A stretch of DNA of 46,267 bases from Ramlibacter sp. (GCA_028292105.1 JAQGMY010000062.1:1-46267); one strand, 5' to 3'. Numbered from the stretch's first letter, positions 8,490-17,696 are shown. Made by a program: numbers and translations. Notes: a model not told the origin generated them from the letters alone.

Positions 8490-8993
8490 ATGGACATGAC
8501 CGTTTACCTGGCCGCCTGGCTGGCCGCGGCGCTGCTGGCAGTCGCCGGCCTGAGCTGGGTGCTCGCGCGCTACAAGCGCCGGCACGACATGCGCCGCATC
8601 CAGGCGCATGACCTGCTGCACGCCTTGCAGCGCTATTCCGGATGGGTCTGCGCCCAGCGCCTGGCCGCGGTGTTCCAGGGGGAGGGACCGGAGGCCGCCG
8701 CGGCGCTGGACCAGGCCTGCTCCGTCCGCGCCGCCTGGTTTCCCGAGCTCGCCGGCGACATGGCGGAGGTGCTGGCCGTGCACAACCGGCTGATCAACTT
8801 CCTGAGCAACCAGCAGGCCCTGTGGCTGCGCGACCCCGAGCACTGGCTGGAGTCGGAGCACGACAAGCGCTTCATGGCCCTGTGGAAGCAGCACCGCATC
8901 GCCCTGCAGGCCCTGCAGTCCAAGGTGGAACAGGTCATCAGCATGCGGATCCAGCCAGCTTCGGCGCCGCGCCGCAACACGACCTATGCCTGA
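8490..8993 (+). CDS. Hypothetical protein with one N-terminal membrane helix
   Basis: A 167-residue protein of unknown function. Residues 5-26 form a single membrane helix followed by ARYKRRHDMRR, a positive stretch that places the remaining helical domain in the cytoplasm. The domain has conserved-looking aromatic and charged segments (HALQRYSGWVCAQRL, HNRLINFLSNQQALWLRDPEHWLE). It starts twelve bases after ku and its end is only 28 bases before the likely start of the BON gene, so the three may be co-transcribed. I do not recognise the family. Confidence 0.65.
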   Translation: MDMTVYLAAWLAAALLAVAGLSWVLARYKRRHDMRRIQAHDLLHALQRYSGWVCAQRLAAVFQGEGPEAAAALDQACSVRAAWFPELAGDMAEVLAVHNRLINFLSNQQALWLRDPEHWLESEHDKRFMALWKQHRIALQALQSKVEQVISMRIQPASAPRRNTTYA

Positions 8994-9021
8994 AATGACC
9001 CACGAGGAAACGGAGGACGCC

Positions 9022-9489
9022 ATGAAAAACCCGATGGGAACGCTGGGCGCGGTGGCCGCCGGCGCACTGGCGATGTATTACCTCGACCCGGACCTGGGCG
9101 CGCGCCGGCGGGCGCTGCTGACAGACCTGGTGCGCAGCGGCCTGCCGGGCGACAGTGGCCGCCGGGGCCGCGGGCCGCAGGCGCGGCGGACCTACCAGCG
9201 CGGCACGGAGGGCGACCCGCGCAGCGATGCCGCCCTGCGTGACCGCATCCAGGGCCGGCTCGGCCGTCTGGTGAGTTTTCCCGGCGCCCTGCAGGTGAGC
9301 GTGAGCGATGGCGTGGTGCGGCTTGCCGGCCGCGTGCTGGCCAAGGAGCGCGACGGCCTGCTGGCCCAGTTGCGGGACATGGAGGGCGTGCAGAAACTGG
9401 TGAACGCCATGACGGCGCACGACAATCCGCAGGAAGTGGCCAGCCGCGGCGCCGCCGCAGCGGCTGCCGCTGCCTCCCTCGCTGCCTGA
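9022..9489 (+). CDS. BON-domain protein with N-terminal hydrophobic segment
   Basis: A 155-residue protein. The N-terminus has a short hydrophobic stretch (GTLGAVAAGALAMYYLDP), then a basic region and one BON domain (about residues 70-130: ALRDRIQGRLGRLVSFPGALQVSVSDGVVRLAGRVL...). BON domains occur in OsmY-like periplasmic or envelope-associated proteins and are linked to osmotic or membrane stress. I chose the ATG at 9022 because GGAGG lies five bases upstream; the track start at 8986 overlaps the previous gene and lacks a clear ribosome site. YYLDPDxGxRRR is a common opening of this family in betaproteobacteria. Confidence 0.75.
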   Translation: MKNPMGTLGAVAAGALAMYYLDPDLGARRRALLTDLVRSGLPGDSGRRGRGPQARRTYQRGTEGDPRSDAALRDRIQGRLGRLVSFPGALQVSVSDGVVRLAGRVLAKERDGLLAQLRDMEGVQKLVNAMTAHDNPQEVASRGAAAAAAAASLAA

Positions 9490-9563
9490 CCGCTGTTGCG
9501 GCAATCTCCTGTTTGCTGCGCCGGAGCTGGCGGCTACCATGGGTGCCGCCCCGAAAGCATCGC

Positions 9564-9854
9564 ATGAGTCGTTCCTCCCGCTGGATCGCCGCCGCCGCCC
9601 TGGCGCTGGTGCTGCTGGCCGTGTGCGTCTACTACCGCCTCTGGGGCGGCGTGGCGCTGCTGGCGGTCGCCGCTGCCGGCTCCGCCTGGTACCGCATCCA
9701 GGTTTCTCGCGGGGAAGCCACCGAGCAGTTCTTCGGTGATTTCGGCGAGGAGACCCGCCTGACCGCGTTCCAGGGTGGCTCGCCCAGCGAGATGCCCGTC
9801 GACCGCTCGGAGCGGCAACAGGCTCAGCCGCACCAGCCTCCCGCCGGCTCCTGA
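9564..9854 (+). CDS. Small membrane protein, hypothetical
   Basis: A 96-residue protein with two predicted membrane helices (about residues 7-24 and 27-45) and a soluble tail rich in Glu, Gln and Pro. I start it at the ATG at 9564 (MSRSSRWIAAAALAL), since the upstream part of the open frame is Arg/Pro-rich and unlike protein. Nothing in the sequence indicates a function. It lies between the BON gene and the Ig-like exported protein in the same direction. Confidence 0.5.
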   Translation: MSRSSRWIAAAALALVLLAVCVYYRLWGGVALLAVAAAGSAWYRIQVSRGEATEQFFGDFGEETRLTAFQGGSPSEMPVDRSERQQAQPHQPPAGS

Positions 9855-9984
9855 TCAGGCACCGGCTCCGTCCCGCCGTCATCCTTCCGTCCCACCGCCA
9901 CAGACGCACGGAGCCTACACACCCGTCCAGCTGGCACACCTACCTTGCAGCCATGCATCGCATGTAACCCTGGAGGTGACACCC

Positions 9985-11355
9985 ATGAAGTCGAACAAAG
10001 TCCGCACCCACTTGGCCGCCCTGATGCTGCTCGCGCCGGTCGCCGCCACCCTGGTCGCCCAGCCTGCCGCCGCGCAGCAGCGCGCCGTGGTGGCCCAGCC
10101 CTCCATCTCCACGATGTCGATCAACGCCGATGCGGGCCTGTCGCCCGGATCGACCCTGCGCATCAGCGTTTCGGCGACGCCGAATGCGTCGCGGGCCACG
10201 CTGGCGCTGGGCGAGAGCGGGGTGGTGGTGCCGCTGCGGCAGCAAGGGCCAGGCAACTACACCGGCACCTATGTCGTGCGTCGCAGCGACCGGCTCGACC
10301 CGATGCAGCTGATGACGGCGCGCGTGACCTTCGGCAGCCAGACCTATTCGCGCCAGTTCAACTATCCCCCCGGCTTCCAGGCGCAAGCCATGGGCGCCGC
10401 GCCCGCCGCCGCCCCGAACCCCATCGAACGCTTCGTGATGCGGCCGGCGGGGCGGGCCGAGCCTGGCCGCGAGCTGCGCTTTCGCCTGGTGGGGGCGCCG
10501 GGCGGCGACGCCTGGATGGACATCCCGGGCGTGATCAACGGCGTCGACCTGGCAGAGACCCGGCCAGGCGTCTACGAAGGCACTTACACCGTGCGCCGCC
10601 GTGACAACCCGGACGCCTTCCGCAATGCCGTCGCGACGCTGCGCACCGGCAATCTCCGGGCCACCGCGCGCGTGGACAACAACTGGCGCGAGCCGGAGCC
10701 GCAACAAGCGCGCGACGAACGCGCGCCGCAGATCCTCGACCTGCTGCCCGCCAACGGCGAGCGGGTGGGCGATCGTGGCCGCACGCACATCGCCGCCCGC
10801 CTGTCGGATGAAGGCACCGGCGTGGACCCGGGCTCGGTGCGCATGCGCCTGAACGGCCGCGACGTCACCGGCGAGGCGCGGGTCACGCCCGAAGAGATCC
10901 ACTACCGGGGTGACCTGGCCCCCGGCCGCTACACCGTGGAAGTCAGCGTGAAGGACGTGGCCGGCAACACGACCACCAAGTCGTGGGGCTTCGACGTGAG
11001 CCCGGGCGGCGAGCGCCGCGGCGAGGCGCCCACCGGGCTGCCGCTGCAGCTGACCAGCCATGCCAACAACGCGGTGGTCGATGCCCAGGGCAACCTGCTG
11101 CTGCAAGGTCGCACCGTGCCGGGCGCCACCGTGCGCGTCCAGGTCGAGTCGGTGGCCAACGTCGGCGGCTTGCTCGGCGTGACCCAGCCGGTGGCGGACG
11201 CCACCGTGCAGGCCGACCGCAACGGCATCTTCAGCGTCGGTGTCCAGCCTCGCAGCCTGCCGATCCCCGGCATGCGCTACGACATTCGCCTGACGGCCAC
11301 CAGCGGCGGCCAGAGCTCCGAAGAGCGGCTGACGCTGATCCAGCGCCAGGGCTGA
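9985..11355 (+). CDS. Exported protein with Ig-like repeats
   Basis: A 456-residue secreted protein. Residues 1-32 are a signal peptide (MKSNKVRTHLAALMLLAPVAATLVAQPAAAQ) with a likely AxA cleavage site. The mature part is beta-rich and appears to hold several Ig-like units: GSTLRISVSATPN...GTYVVRRSD (about 50-110), EPGRELRFRL...EGTYTVRRRDN (about 155-215), a Big-type unit with LPANGERV...LAPGRYTVEVSVKDVAGN (about 250-330), and LPLQLTSHANNAVVDAQGNLLLQGRTVPGATVRVQV to the end. GGAGG precedes the ATG at 9985; the ORF track start is too early. A strong terminator follows. The role is probably envelope or matrix structure and is not established. Confidence 0.75.
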   Translation: MKSNKVRTHLAALMLLAPVAATLVAQPAAAQQRAVVAQPSISTMSINADAGLSPGSTLRISVSATPNASRATLALGESGVVVPLRQQGPGNYTGTYVVRRSDRLDPMQLMTARVTFGSQTYSRQFNYPPGFQAQAMGAAPAAAPNPIERFVMRPAGRAEPGRELRFRLVGAPGGDAWMDIPGVINGVDLAETRPGVYEGTYTVRRRDNPDAFRNAVATLRTGNLRATARVDNNWREPEPQQARDERAPQILDLLPANGERVGDRGRTHIAARLSDEGTGVDPGSVRMRLNGRDVTGEARVTPEEIHYRGDLAPGRYTVEVSVKDVAGNTTTKSWGFDVSPGGERRGEAPTGLPLQLTSHANNAVVDAQGNLLLQGRTVPGATVRVQVESVANVGGLLGVTQPVADATVQADRNGIFSVGVQPRSLPIPGMRYDIRLTATSGGQSSEERLTLIQRQG

Positions 11356-11372
11356 AAGCGCCACCTGCCTGC

Positions 11373-11396
11373 AGCCCCGCTTCGGCGGGGCTTTTT
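11373..11396 (+). terminator. Rho-independent terminator after the Ig-like gene
   Basis: A perfect 8-bp stem AGCCCCGC/GCGGGGCT with a TTCG tetraloop is followed directly by a run of Ts. It begins 18 bases after the stop of the exported Ig-like protein gene and is oriented to end that transcript. Confidence 0.9.
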
Positions 11397-11596
11397 CATG
11401 CGCCGCAACTTTGTCACGAACCGACCCGCGCGGCTGGACGGACGGCCTCTGTCGCCGTCCGGGCGGTCTGGCGTTCCCGGGGGTTCGTCACGATACTCGT
11501 CGAAACACTTCCCGGACTTCAGAGCAGGGGCCAGGGGAGAGATGCAAGGGGAAAAGTCGTTGGGAAGGCCCGGGTGCAAGCGGGTCGGGAGAGTGG
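11397..11596 (+). ncRNA. Candidate structured small RNA or leader between two terminators
   Basis: This 200-base stretch has no convincing ORF and lies between two strong same-strand terminators, so its downstream terminator serves something other than the Ig-like gene. It contains a hairpin GGACGGC/GCCGTCC (11440-11460, 7-base loop) nested inside complementary arms ACGAACC (11416) and GGTTCGT (11482). I see no good promoter. It could be a small RNA, a 5' leader of the gene at 11718, or simple readthrough space with a back-up terminator. It matches no RNA family that I recognise. Confidence 0.3.
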
Positions 11597-11622
11597 GCCC
11601 CGCATGAGCGGGGCTTTTTTTT
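11597..11622 (+). terminator. Second rho-independent terminator
   Basis: A perfect 7-bp stem GCCCCGC/GCGGGGC with an ATGA loop is followed by eight Ts. It is about 240 bases beyond the stop of the nearest upstream gene, which already has its own terminator at 11373. Confidence 0.88.
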
Positions 11623-11717
11623 GCATGCGCCACATCCTTAAGCCGCGGCGGGGATAACCCCAAGTCGCCAGCCAGCCGGCGCCAGCACACTGTCGGGCAG
11701 CATTGGGAGGGAGGACC

Positions 11718-12197
11718 ATGATCCTGGTCAAGACGCAGCTCGGGCACCACGCCCTGAAGGACCGGTCGGCGGTGGCGCTCAGCCCGCGCCAGCGCGCGGC
11801 GTTCATCATGATCGACGGCCGCCGCACGGTGGACCAGATCCTGAGCGCCTCCCAGGCCGCGGGCGTCACCGCCGACGACATCGACCGGCTGGTACAGACG
11901 GGCGTGGCGCAGGAAGCGGGGGCGGACCTGCCCGCGTATGCGCCGACCACCGCGGCCGAACTCGCGCCGCTGGCGGACGCGGCGCAACCGACGCGATCGG
12001 GCAACCAGAAGCGCTACGACGCCGCCTACCCGATCGCCTGCCAGCTCACTGCCGGCCTCGGCCTGCGCGGCTTCCGCCTGAACCTGTCGGTGGAAGGCGC
12101 CCGGACCTACGACGACCTGCTGGCGCTGGGCATGAAGATCAAGGAAGCGGTCGGCGACGACAAGTTCGAGCCGCTGCGCAAGGCGCTCAAGAACTGA
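11718..12197 (+). CDS. Hypothetical conserved-looking protein
   Basis: A 159-residue soluble protein that I do not recognise. The N-terminal 65 residues (LSPRQRAAFIMIDGRRTVDQILSAS...VTADDIDRLVQTGVAQ) resemble a small winged-helix-type fold. A Pro/Ala linker follows, then a helical C-terminal part (RYDAAYPIACQLTAGLGLRGFRLNLSVEGARTYDDLLALGMKIKEAVG). I chose the ATG at 11718, which is preceded by GGGAGGGAGGA; the TTG at 11703 is less likely. It follows the second terminator by about 95 bases and is probably monocistronic. Confidence 0.65.
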   Translation: MILVKTQLGHHALKDRSAVALSPRQRAAFIMIDGRRTVDQILSASQAAGVTADDIDRLVQTGVAQEAGADLPAYAPTTAAELAPLADAAQPTRSGNQKRYDAAYPIACQLTAGLGLRGFRLNLSVEGARTYDDLLALGMKIKEAVGDDKFEPLRKALKN

Positions 12198-12283
12198 AGC
12201 ACCCGGCGCTGGCCTGCTCCCGCTGAGCCACACGGCCGGGGCGGCCGGTGGCAGGATGGGGCTGTCCTTGCCGCACGGAGCCC

Positions 12284-12529
12284 ATGAATCGCAGGATCTT
12301 CGCCCTCGGGTGCCTGGCCGCCCTTGCCGCGGGCGACCCGGCCAGCGGCCTGGCCGCCAGCGCGCAGCCGTCGCCCACCGGCTGGTCCAGGTTGCGCCGA
12401 AAGCTGATGCGCAGCCACGTGGTGATCCTGCTGGTGGCCGGCGTCGCCATTGGCGTCGGCGCCTGGTGGCACCGGCCCGGCAAGTCCGGCTCCAGAAGAG
12501 ACTCCCGCCGCCCTTGGGAGCGCAACTGA
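12284..12529 (+). CDS. Small hypothetical membrane protein
   Basis: An 81-residue ORF starting at the ATG at 12284. It has a signal-like N-terminus (RRIFALGCLAALAAG) and a second hydrophobic segment (VVILLVAGVAIGVGAWW, about residues 46-62) ending in a basic tail. I see no family or partner. Codon composition agrees with the neighbours, but the call as a real gene is tentative. Confidence 0.4.
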   Translation: MNRRIFALGCLAALAAGDPASGLAASAQPSPTGWSRLRRKLMRSHVVILLVAGVAIGVGAWWHRPGKSGSRRDSRRPWERN

Positions 12530-12651
12530 GAGCGCGCGAGATGACGATGTCCGGCACCGAGCCGTTGCGGCCGTTCGCGGCGCGATGCGCGAGGAGCGCG
12601 CGGGACCTGGTGTCCGCGGGGGCGTGGGGCCGCACCCGCTAAAGTCGCGCC

Positions 12652-14055
12652 ATGCACGATGTCCTGATCATCGGCGGCGGCAACGCCGCCCTCTGTGCCG
12701 CGCTGATGGCCCGCGAAGCCGGCGCCAGCGTGCTGCTGCTGGAATCCGCGCCGCGTGAATGGCGCGGCGGCAATTCGCAGCACACCCGCAACCTGCGCTG
12801 CATGCACGACGAGCCGCAGGACGTGCTGCTCGACGCCTACCCGGAGCAGGAGTTCTGGCAGGACCTGCTGAAGGTCACCGGCGGCAACACCGACGAGGAA
12901 CTGGCCCGGGTGGTGATCCGTGCTTCGTCCAGCTGCCGACCCTGGATGCGCAGGCACGGCGTGCGCTTCCAGCCCGCGCTCGCCGGCACGCTGCACCTGT
13001 CGCGCACCAACGCCTTCTTCATGGGCGGCGGCAAGGCGCTGGTCAACGCCTATTACCGCAGCGCCGGCAACCTGGGCGTGCAGGTCCGCTACGACGCGCC
13101 GGTGGACAGTCTCGAACTGGCGGACGGCCGCTTCGTCGCCGCGTTCGTGAAGGGCGAGCGCATCGAAGCGCGGGCCTGCGTGCTGGCGTCGGGAGGCTTC
13201 GAATCGAACCGCGAGTGGCTGCGCGAGGCCTGGGGCCGCAATGAGCGCGGCGAATGGCCGGCCGACAACTTCCTGATCCGCGGCACCCGCTTCAACCAGG
13301 GCGTGCTGCTCAAGCACATGATGGCCCAGGGCAGCGACATCATCGGCGACCCGACGCAGGCGCATTGCGTGGCCATCGATGCGCGCGCGCCGCTGTACGA
13401 CGGGGGCATCGTCACGCGCGTCGACGCCGTGTCGCTCGGCGTGATGGTCAACCGAGAGGCGGTGCGCTTCTACGACGAGGGCGAGGACTTCTGGCCCAAG
13501 CGCTACGCGATCTGGGGCCGGCTGGTGGCGCTGCAGCCCGGGCAGATCGGCTACTGCGTCATCGACAGCAAGGCGGTCGGGCGTTTCATGCCGCCGGTCT
13601 TCCCCGGCGTCCAGGCCGACACCCTGCCGGAGCTGGCGCGCGCGCTCGGCCTGGACCAACACCGCTTCATGCAGACCTTGAACGACTACAACGCCGCCTG
13701 CCGCGTCGGCAACTTCGACCACACCGTGCTGGACGACTGCCATACGGAGGGGCTGGCGCCGGCCAAGAGCCATTGGGCCCGCCCGCTGGACCTGCCGCCG
13801 TACTACGGCTATGCGCTGCGGCCCGGGATCACCTTCACCTACCTCGGCCTGAAGACCGACGCCCGGGCGCGTGTGCATTTCGGCGGCGTGGCGAGCGAGA
13901 ACCTGTTCGTGGCCGGCGAGATGATGGCCGGCAACGTGCTCGGCAAGGGCTACACCGCCGGTGTCGGCATGAGCATAGGCACGGCCTTCGGCCGCATCGC
14001 CGGCAGCGAAGCGGCGCGTGCCGCACTGAAGAAGGCGGACCATGCAGTCGCTTGA
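12652..14055 (+). CDS. tcuA: FAD-dependent tricarballylate dehydrogenase
   Basis: A 467-residue flavoprotein of the fumarate reductase/succinate dehydrogenase flavoprotein family. TcuA oxidises tricarballylate to cis-aconitate in the cytoplasm. The FAD-binding start is [28 protein letters not shown] (residues 4-31), followed by [20 protein letters not shown] near 182 and the C-terminal flavin motif [26 protein letters not shown] (about 420-445). It overlaps tcuB by 14 bases, the arrangement expected for tcuAB. No tcuC transporter or tcuR regulator is next to it; uptake may use another system. Assignment to TcuA over related 3-ketosteroid dehydrogenases rests mainly on the tcuB neighbour. Confidence 0.85.
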   Translation: MHDVLIIGGGNAALCAALMAREAGASVLLLESAPREWRGGNSQHTRNLRCMHDEPQDVLLDAYPEQEFWQDLLKVTGGNTDEELARVVIRASSSCRPWMRRHGVRFQPALAGTLHLSRTNAFFMGGGKALVNAYYRSAGNLGVQVRYDAPVDSLELADGRFVAAFVKGERIEARACVLASGGFESNREWLREAWGRNERGEWPADNFLIRGTRFNQGVLLKHMMAQGSDIIGDPTQAHCVAIDARAPLYDGGIVTRVDAVSLGVMVNREAVRFYDEGEDFWPKRYAIWGRLVALQPGQIGYCVIDSKAVGRFMPPVFPGVQADTLPELARALGLDQHRFMQTLNDYNAACRVGNFDHTVLDDCHTEGLAPAKSHWARPLDLPPYYGYALRPGITFTYLGLKTDARARVHFGGVASENLFVAGEMMAGNVLGKGYTAGVGMSIGTAFGRIAGSEAARAALKKADHAVA

Positions 14056-15187
14056 AGCCCTGGCCCGACAAGCGGCCGCCCTGGCGAACGGGGGCGGGGC
14101 CGTCGCGGAGGTGTCGCGCCAGATGGAAATCTGCAATGCCTGCCGGTATTGCGAAACCTTCTGCGCCGTGTTCCCCGCGATGACGCGCCGGCTCGCGTTC
14201 AGCCCGGGCGACGTCCACTACCTGGCCAATCTTTGCCACAACTGCGGCGCCTGCCTGCATGCCTGCCAGTACGCGCCGCCCCACGAGTTCGCGGTGAACG
14301 TGCCGCAGGCGATGGCGCAGGTGCGGCGTGAAACCTACGAGGCGTATGCCTGGCCGCGATCGCTGGGGGCGCTCTATCGGCGCAACGGCCTGGTGCTGGC
14401 ACTCGCCACTGCCGGCGGACTGGCCCTCTTCCTGGTGCTGGTGCTGGCGCTGGGTGGGACGCTGGTGCACCAGCCAATGGCGGGCAACTTCTACGCGGTC
14501 TTTCCGCACTCGCTGATGGTGGCGATGTTCGGGGCTGCCTTCGGCTGGGCCGTGCTGGCGCTTGCGATCGGCACCGCCAGGTTCTGGCGCGGCCAGTCAC
14601 CGGGGCCGGTGACCCCGGCCGCGGCCGCCGAAGCGGCGAAGAACGCGCTGGCGCTCACCTACCTGGATGGCGGCCACGGCGACGGCTGCAACGAGGAAAG
14701 CGACCGCTTCACGCTGGTGCGCCGGCGCTTCCATCACCTGACCTTCTACGGCTTCCTGCTTTGCTTCGCCTCCACCTGCGTGGCGACGCTGTACCACTAT
14801 GCGGGCCAGCCGGCGCCCTACGCGATCGCCAGCGCTCCCGTGCTCCTTGGCACCGTCGGCGGACTCGGCCTGCTCGCGGGTCCGGCCGGCCTGCTCTGGC
14901 TGAACCTGCGCCGGCATCCCCTGCATGGCGATGCGCGGCAGCGGCCCATGGACCGCGCGTTCATCGTGCTGCTGTTCGCCACCAGCCTGACCGGTCTGGC
15001 GCTGCTGGCCTGGCGCGACACGGGCGGGATGGCCTTGCTGCTGGCGGTGCACCTGGGGACCGTCATGGCCTTGTTCCTCACCTTGCCCTATGGCAAGTTC
15101 GCCCACGCCGTGTACCGAAGCGCGGCGCTGCTGAAGTGGGCGATCGAGCGGCGGCAGCCGAACCGCCTGCAAGTCGGCGCCGATTGA
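14042..15187 (+). CDS. tcuB: Tricarballylate utilization membrane Fe-S protein
   Basis: A 381-residue inner-membrane electron-transfer protein that reoxidises the TcuA flavin. Two ferredoxin-type 4Fe-4S motifs lie near the N-terminus: [11 protein letters not shown] (about residues 31-41) and [11 protein letters not shown] (about 65-75). About six membrane helices follow between residues 115 and 365, with histidines ([23 protein letters not shown]) suited to haem binding. It starts inside the tcuA 3' end, indicating coupled translation. The family match and pairing with tcuA are convincing; which quinone or carrier accepts the electrons is unknown. Confidence 0.88.
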   Translation: MQSLEALARQAAALANGGGAVAEVSRQMEICNACRYCETFCAVFPAMTRRLAFSPGDVHYLANLCHNCGACLHACQYAPPHEFAVNVPQAMAQVRRETYEAYAWPRSLGALYRRNGLVLALATAGGLALFLVLVLALGGTLVHQPMAGNFYAVFPHSLMVAMFGAAFGWAVLALAIGTARFWRGQSPGPVTPAAAAEAAKNALALTYLDGGHGDGCNEESDRFTLVRRRFHHLTFYGFLLCFASTCVATLYHYAGQPAPYAIASAPVLLGTVGGLGLLAGPAGLLWLNLRRHPLHGDARQRPMDRAFIVLLFATSLTGLALLAWRDTGGMALLLAVHLGTVMALFLTLPYGKFAHAVYRSAALLKWAIERRQPNRLQVGAD

Positions 15188-15322
15188 CCCCGGCGCGGGC
15201 CCGGCCTGTTGCCGCGGCGCGACTGGCAGGATGCCATTCCCCCGGCTTGCTCCTATAGTCTGCGCACAAGACCGTAGAAGCGAACGCCCCCGCCCCTGTG
15301 ACGGTGGAGCCTGGAGACGTCC

Positions 15323-16903
15323 ATGGGGAAAATCATCTTCGCGCCCGCTTTCCGGGTGCTCGACCGGCTGGGCCTGCTCGCCGGCTTCGCCCTGGTGGCC
15401 GCGCTGTTCGTCACGCCGGCGGCCCTTGCGTTGTGGTCCGCCGTGCCGCGCGAGACGCTGGTGCCGCTGGCCGTCGCCGGGCTGCTGCTGGGCCTGTATC
15501 TCCTGGCGGCGCTGCACGCCTTCATGGTCGCCGGCATCGACGGCATGATCTCCGTGACCGACCGCATCGCCAGCGGTGAGCTGGTGACCGCCGACGCGGC
15601 GGTCGAAGGGGTCTCGCGGCGGCACGAAGCAGCCCGGCTCTGGGCGTCGATCCTGCGCATGAACGAAAGCCTCGCCCGGATCGTGACGCAGGTCCGCACC
15701 AGCGCGCAAAGCATCGACGGTGGCGTGCGCACGATCGTCGAGGGCAACCGGCAGCTGTCGGAGCGCACGCAGGAGCAGGCGGCGTCGCTGGAGGAAACCG
15801 CCGCGGGTGTCGAGCAACTGGCTTCCTCGGCCCGCCAGAACGCCGAGAACTGCGCGCGCGCCAGCGAACTGGCCGGCGCTTCGCGCCAGGTCGCTGCCCA
15901 CGCGTCCGAGCGCATGCAGGAAGCGGCGGCGACCATGGAGGAGATCGACGCCAGCTCGCGCCGGGTCGCCGAGATCCTCGCCACCGTGGAAGGCATCGCC
16001 TTCCAGACCAACATCCTGGCGCTCAACGCTGCCATCGAGGCGGCCCGGGCCGGCCAGCAGGGCCGCGGCTTCGCGGTCGTCGCCGGTGAGGTGCGCAACC
16101 TGGCGCAACGCAGCGCCGAGGCCGCGCGCGAGATCCACGGGCTGATCCGCCGGTCCAGCAGCAGCGTCGAGAAGGGCCGCGCCCTGGTCGATTCCGTCGG
16201 CGCCACGATGGGCGAGGTGGTCGGCAGCGTCGAAAAGGTCACGCGCGTGCTCGGCGAAATCGCGCTGGCGTCGCGCGAGCAGAGCGCCGGGGTCGAGGAG
16301 ATCAACCGGGCCGTCGGCTCGGTGGATGCCGCCACGCAGCAGAACGCGGCGCTGGTCGAGCAAGCCGCGGGATCCGCCGCCGCCTTCCAGCGCGAGACCG
16401 CCCTGCTGATCGACGTGGTCGGCCGCTTCAAGACCGACCGCGGCGAGGATCGCGGCCGGGTGATCGCGCTGGTGAAGGCGGGCGTGGAACACGTGCGCAA
16501 GCGCGGCGTGCAGCAGGCCTGCGCCGACTTCATGGACCGCCAGGGCGGCTTCTGGAGGGGCGAGGACTACCTGATCGTCCTGACCATGGACTGCACGGTC
16601 CTGTGCCTGCCGCCCAAGCCGCAGCTGGTGGGCGACAACCACCGCGATTTCAAGGACGCCAGCGGCAAGCTGTTCACGCTGGAAAAGATCGAGCTGGCCA
16701 AGTCCGCCGGCCGCGGCTGGGTCGACTATGCGACCACCAATCCGGTGACCGGGCGCGAGGAAGCCAAGTCGGCCTACATCGAGCGGATCGGTGACGTGCT
16801 GGTCTGCTGCGGCATCTATCGCAAGGAGGCCGCGGCAGCAGCGACCATGGCGCAGCCTGCCGCCTACCTCGAATCGTCCTGGCCGCAGCTGGGGCGGGCC
16901 TGA
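15323..16903 (+). CDS. Chemoreceptor with C-terminal cytoplasmic Cache domain
   Basis: A 526-residue methyl-accepting chemotaxis protein. Two N-terminal helices (about 16-37 and 46-68) are separated by only a few residues, so there is no periplasmic sensor. The signalling hairpin is intact: [48 protein letters not shown] (about 222-270). After the methylation helices comes a domain resembling a single Cache 2 module (about 380-505), with [22 protein letters not shown]...DFKDASGK...GRGWVDY...[27 protein letters not shown]. Cache domains normally sit outside the membrane; here it must be cytoplasmic. GGAG precedes the start. It follows tcuAB by 135 bases, so a link to carboxylate sensing is possible. 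Confidence 0.88.
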   Translation: MGKIIFAPAFRVLDRLGLLAGFALVAALFVTPAALALWSAVPRETLVPLAVAGLLLGLYLLAALHAFMVAGIDGMISVTDRIASGELVTADAAVEGVSRRHEAARLWASILRMNESLARIVTQVRTSAQSIDGGVRTIVEGNRQLSERTQEQAASLEETAAGVEQLASSARQNAENCARASELAGASRQVAAHASERMQEAAATMEEIDASSRRVAEILATVEGIAFQTNILALNAAIEAARAGQQGRGFAVVAGEVRNLAQRSAEAAREIHGLIRRSSSSVEKGRALVDSVGATMGEVVGSVEKVTRVLGEIALASREQSAGVEEINRAVGSVDAATQQNAALVEQAAGSAAAFQRETALLIDVVGRFKTDRGEDRGRVIALVKAGVEHVRKRGVQQACADFMDRQGGFWRGEDYLIVLTMDCTVLCLPPKPQLVGDNHRDFKDASGKLFTLEKIELAKSAGRGWVDYATTNPVTGREEAKSAYIERIGDVLVCCGIYRKEAAAAATMAQPAAYLESSWPQLGRA

Positions 16904-16920
16904 AGCGCGGCGCCGCACTT

Positions 16921-16937
16921 ATTCACGGAACGTGAGT
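16921..16937. promoter_or_regulatory. Putative TetR operator upstream of the regulator gene
   Basis: The near-palindrome ATTCAC-GGAAC-GTGAGT (one mismatch between arms) lies 32 bases before the TetR start. It shares spacing and arms with the perfect palindrome downstream of the same gene. A TAGAAT -10-like box at 16956-16961 sits between it and the start codon, so binding here would overlap the -35 region; transcription would begin almost at the ATG. Confidence 0.55.
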
Positions 16938-16968
16938 TATCGCGCCCGTCGGCCCTAGAATCCGACGG

Positions 16969-17634
16969 ATGGTGACCCCGGCCAAGAAGAAGTCCGCAGC
17001 AGCCGCTCCGCTCGACGCCCGCAAGCGCGACGCCGACCGATCGCAAAAGGCGATCCTGGTGGCGGCGCGGCGCGAGTTCGCGCGGCATGGACTGGGCGGC
17101 GCGCGCATCGAGCGGATCGCCGACGAAGCCGAGGTGCACAAGCGCCTGGTCTACTACTACTTCAAGGACAAGGACGGCCTCTTTTCCGCGGTGCTGGAGA
17201 GCGTGTACGCCGAGATCCGGGACGCCCAGCTGTATCTCCACCTGCAGGACATGCCGCCCCTGGCCGCCCTGCGCCGGCTGGTGGAGTTCACCTGGGACTA
17301 CTACATCGCCCACCCGGAATTCATCACCTTCCTCAACAGCGAGAACCTGCATCGGGCCAAGCACCTCGCCGCGTCGCCGCGCATTCGCGAACTGAATTCG
17401 CCGCTGGTCAGGACGCTGGAGGACATCGTCAGCCGCGGTCAGGAGCAAGGGCAGTTCCGCTCCGGCATCGACCCGATGCAGCTGTATTTCACCATCGCCG
17501 GTTGCGCCTATTTCTACCTGTCCAACATCCACACGCTGTCGGTCGGCTTCGACCGGGAGCTGTCCAGCCCCAAGCTGTTGATGCAAAGGGTCAACCACAT
17601 CGTCGAGGTCGTGGTCGCCTACGTGCTGCGGTAG
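16969..17634 (+). CDS. TetR/AcrR-family transcriptional regulator
   Basis: A 221-residue regulator. The N-terminal helix-turn-helix is AILVAARREFARHGLGGARIERIADEAEVHKRLVYYYFKDKDGLF (about 25-70), a standard TetR reading head. The C-terminal part is a helical ligand domain with QLYFTIAGCAYFYLSN near 165-180, like TetR_C regulators that control catabolic genes. Matching TTCAC-N5-GTGAR palindromes lie just before this gene and just before the amidohydrolase gene, suggesting that it represses both itself and the downstream pair. The ATG at 16969 has only a weak ribosome site, and transcription may start very near it (possible leaderless mRNA). Confidence 0.9.
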   Translation: MVTPAKKKSAAAAPLDARKRDADRSQKAILVAARREFARHGLGGARIERIADEAEVHKRLVYYYFKDKDGLFSAVLESVYAEIRDAQLYLHLQDMPPLAALRRLVEFTWDYYIAHPEFITFLNSENLHRAKHLAASPRIRELNSPLVRTLEDIVSRGQEQGQFRSGIDPMQLYFTIAGCAYFYLSNIHTLSVGFDRELSSPKLLMQRVNHIVEVVVAYVLR

Positions 17635-17677
17635 GGCGCGGGGTCGCCCGCTTGCCTGCGGCCGGGATTTCCATAAG

Positions 17678-17696
17678 AATTCACCGACAGTGAATT
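17678..17696. promoter_or_regulatory. Perfect inverted repeat, putative TetR operator of the amidohydrolase-Bug operon
   Basis: AATTCAC-CGACA-GTGAATT has perfect 7-bp arms around five bases. A plausible promoter (TTGCCT at 17652, 16 bases, TAAGAA at 17674) would place the transcription start inside it, an arrangement suited to repression. The ribosome site GGAGT follows at 17702. Confidence 0.6.

Noticed and set aside
11500-11622. A possible glycine riboswitch suggested by GGGGAGAGATGC near 11535.
   Set aside because: The other conserved glycine-riboswitch elements are missing, and no glycine-related gene follows.
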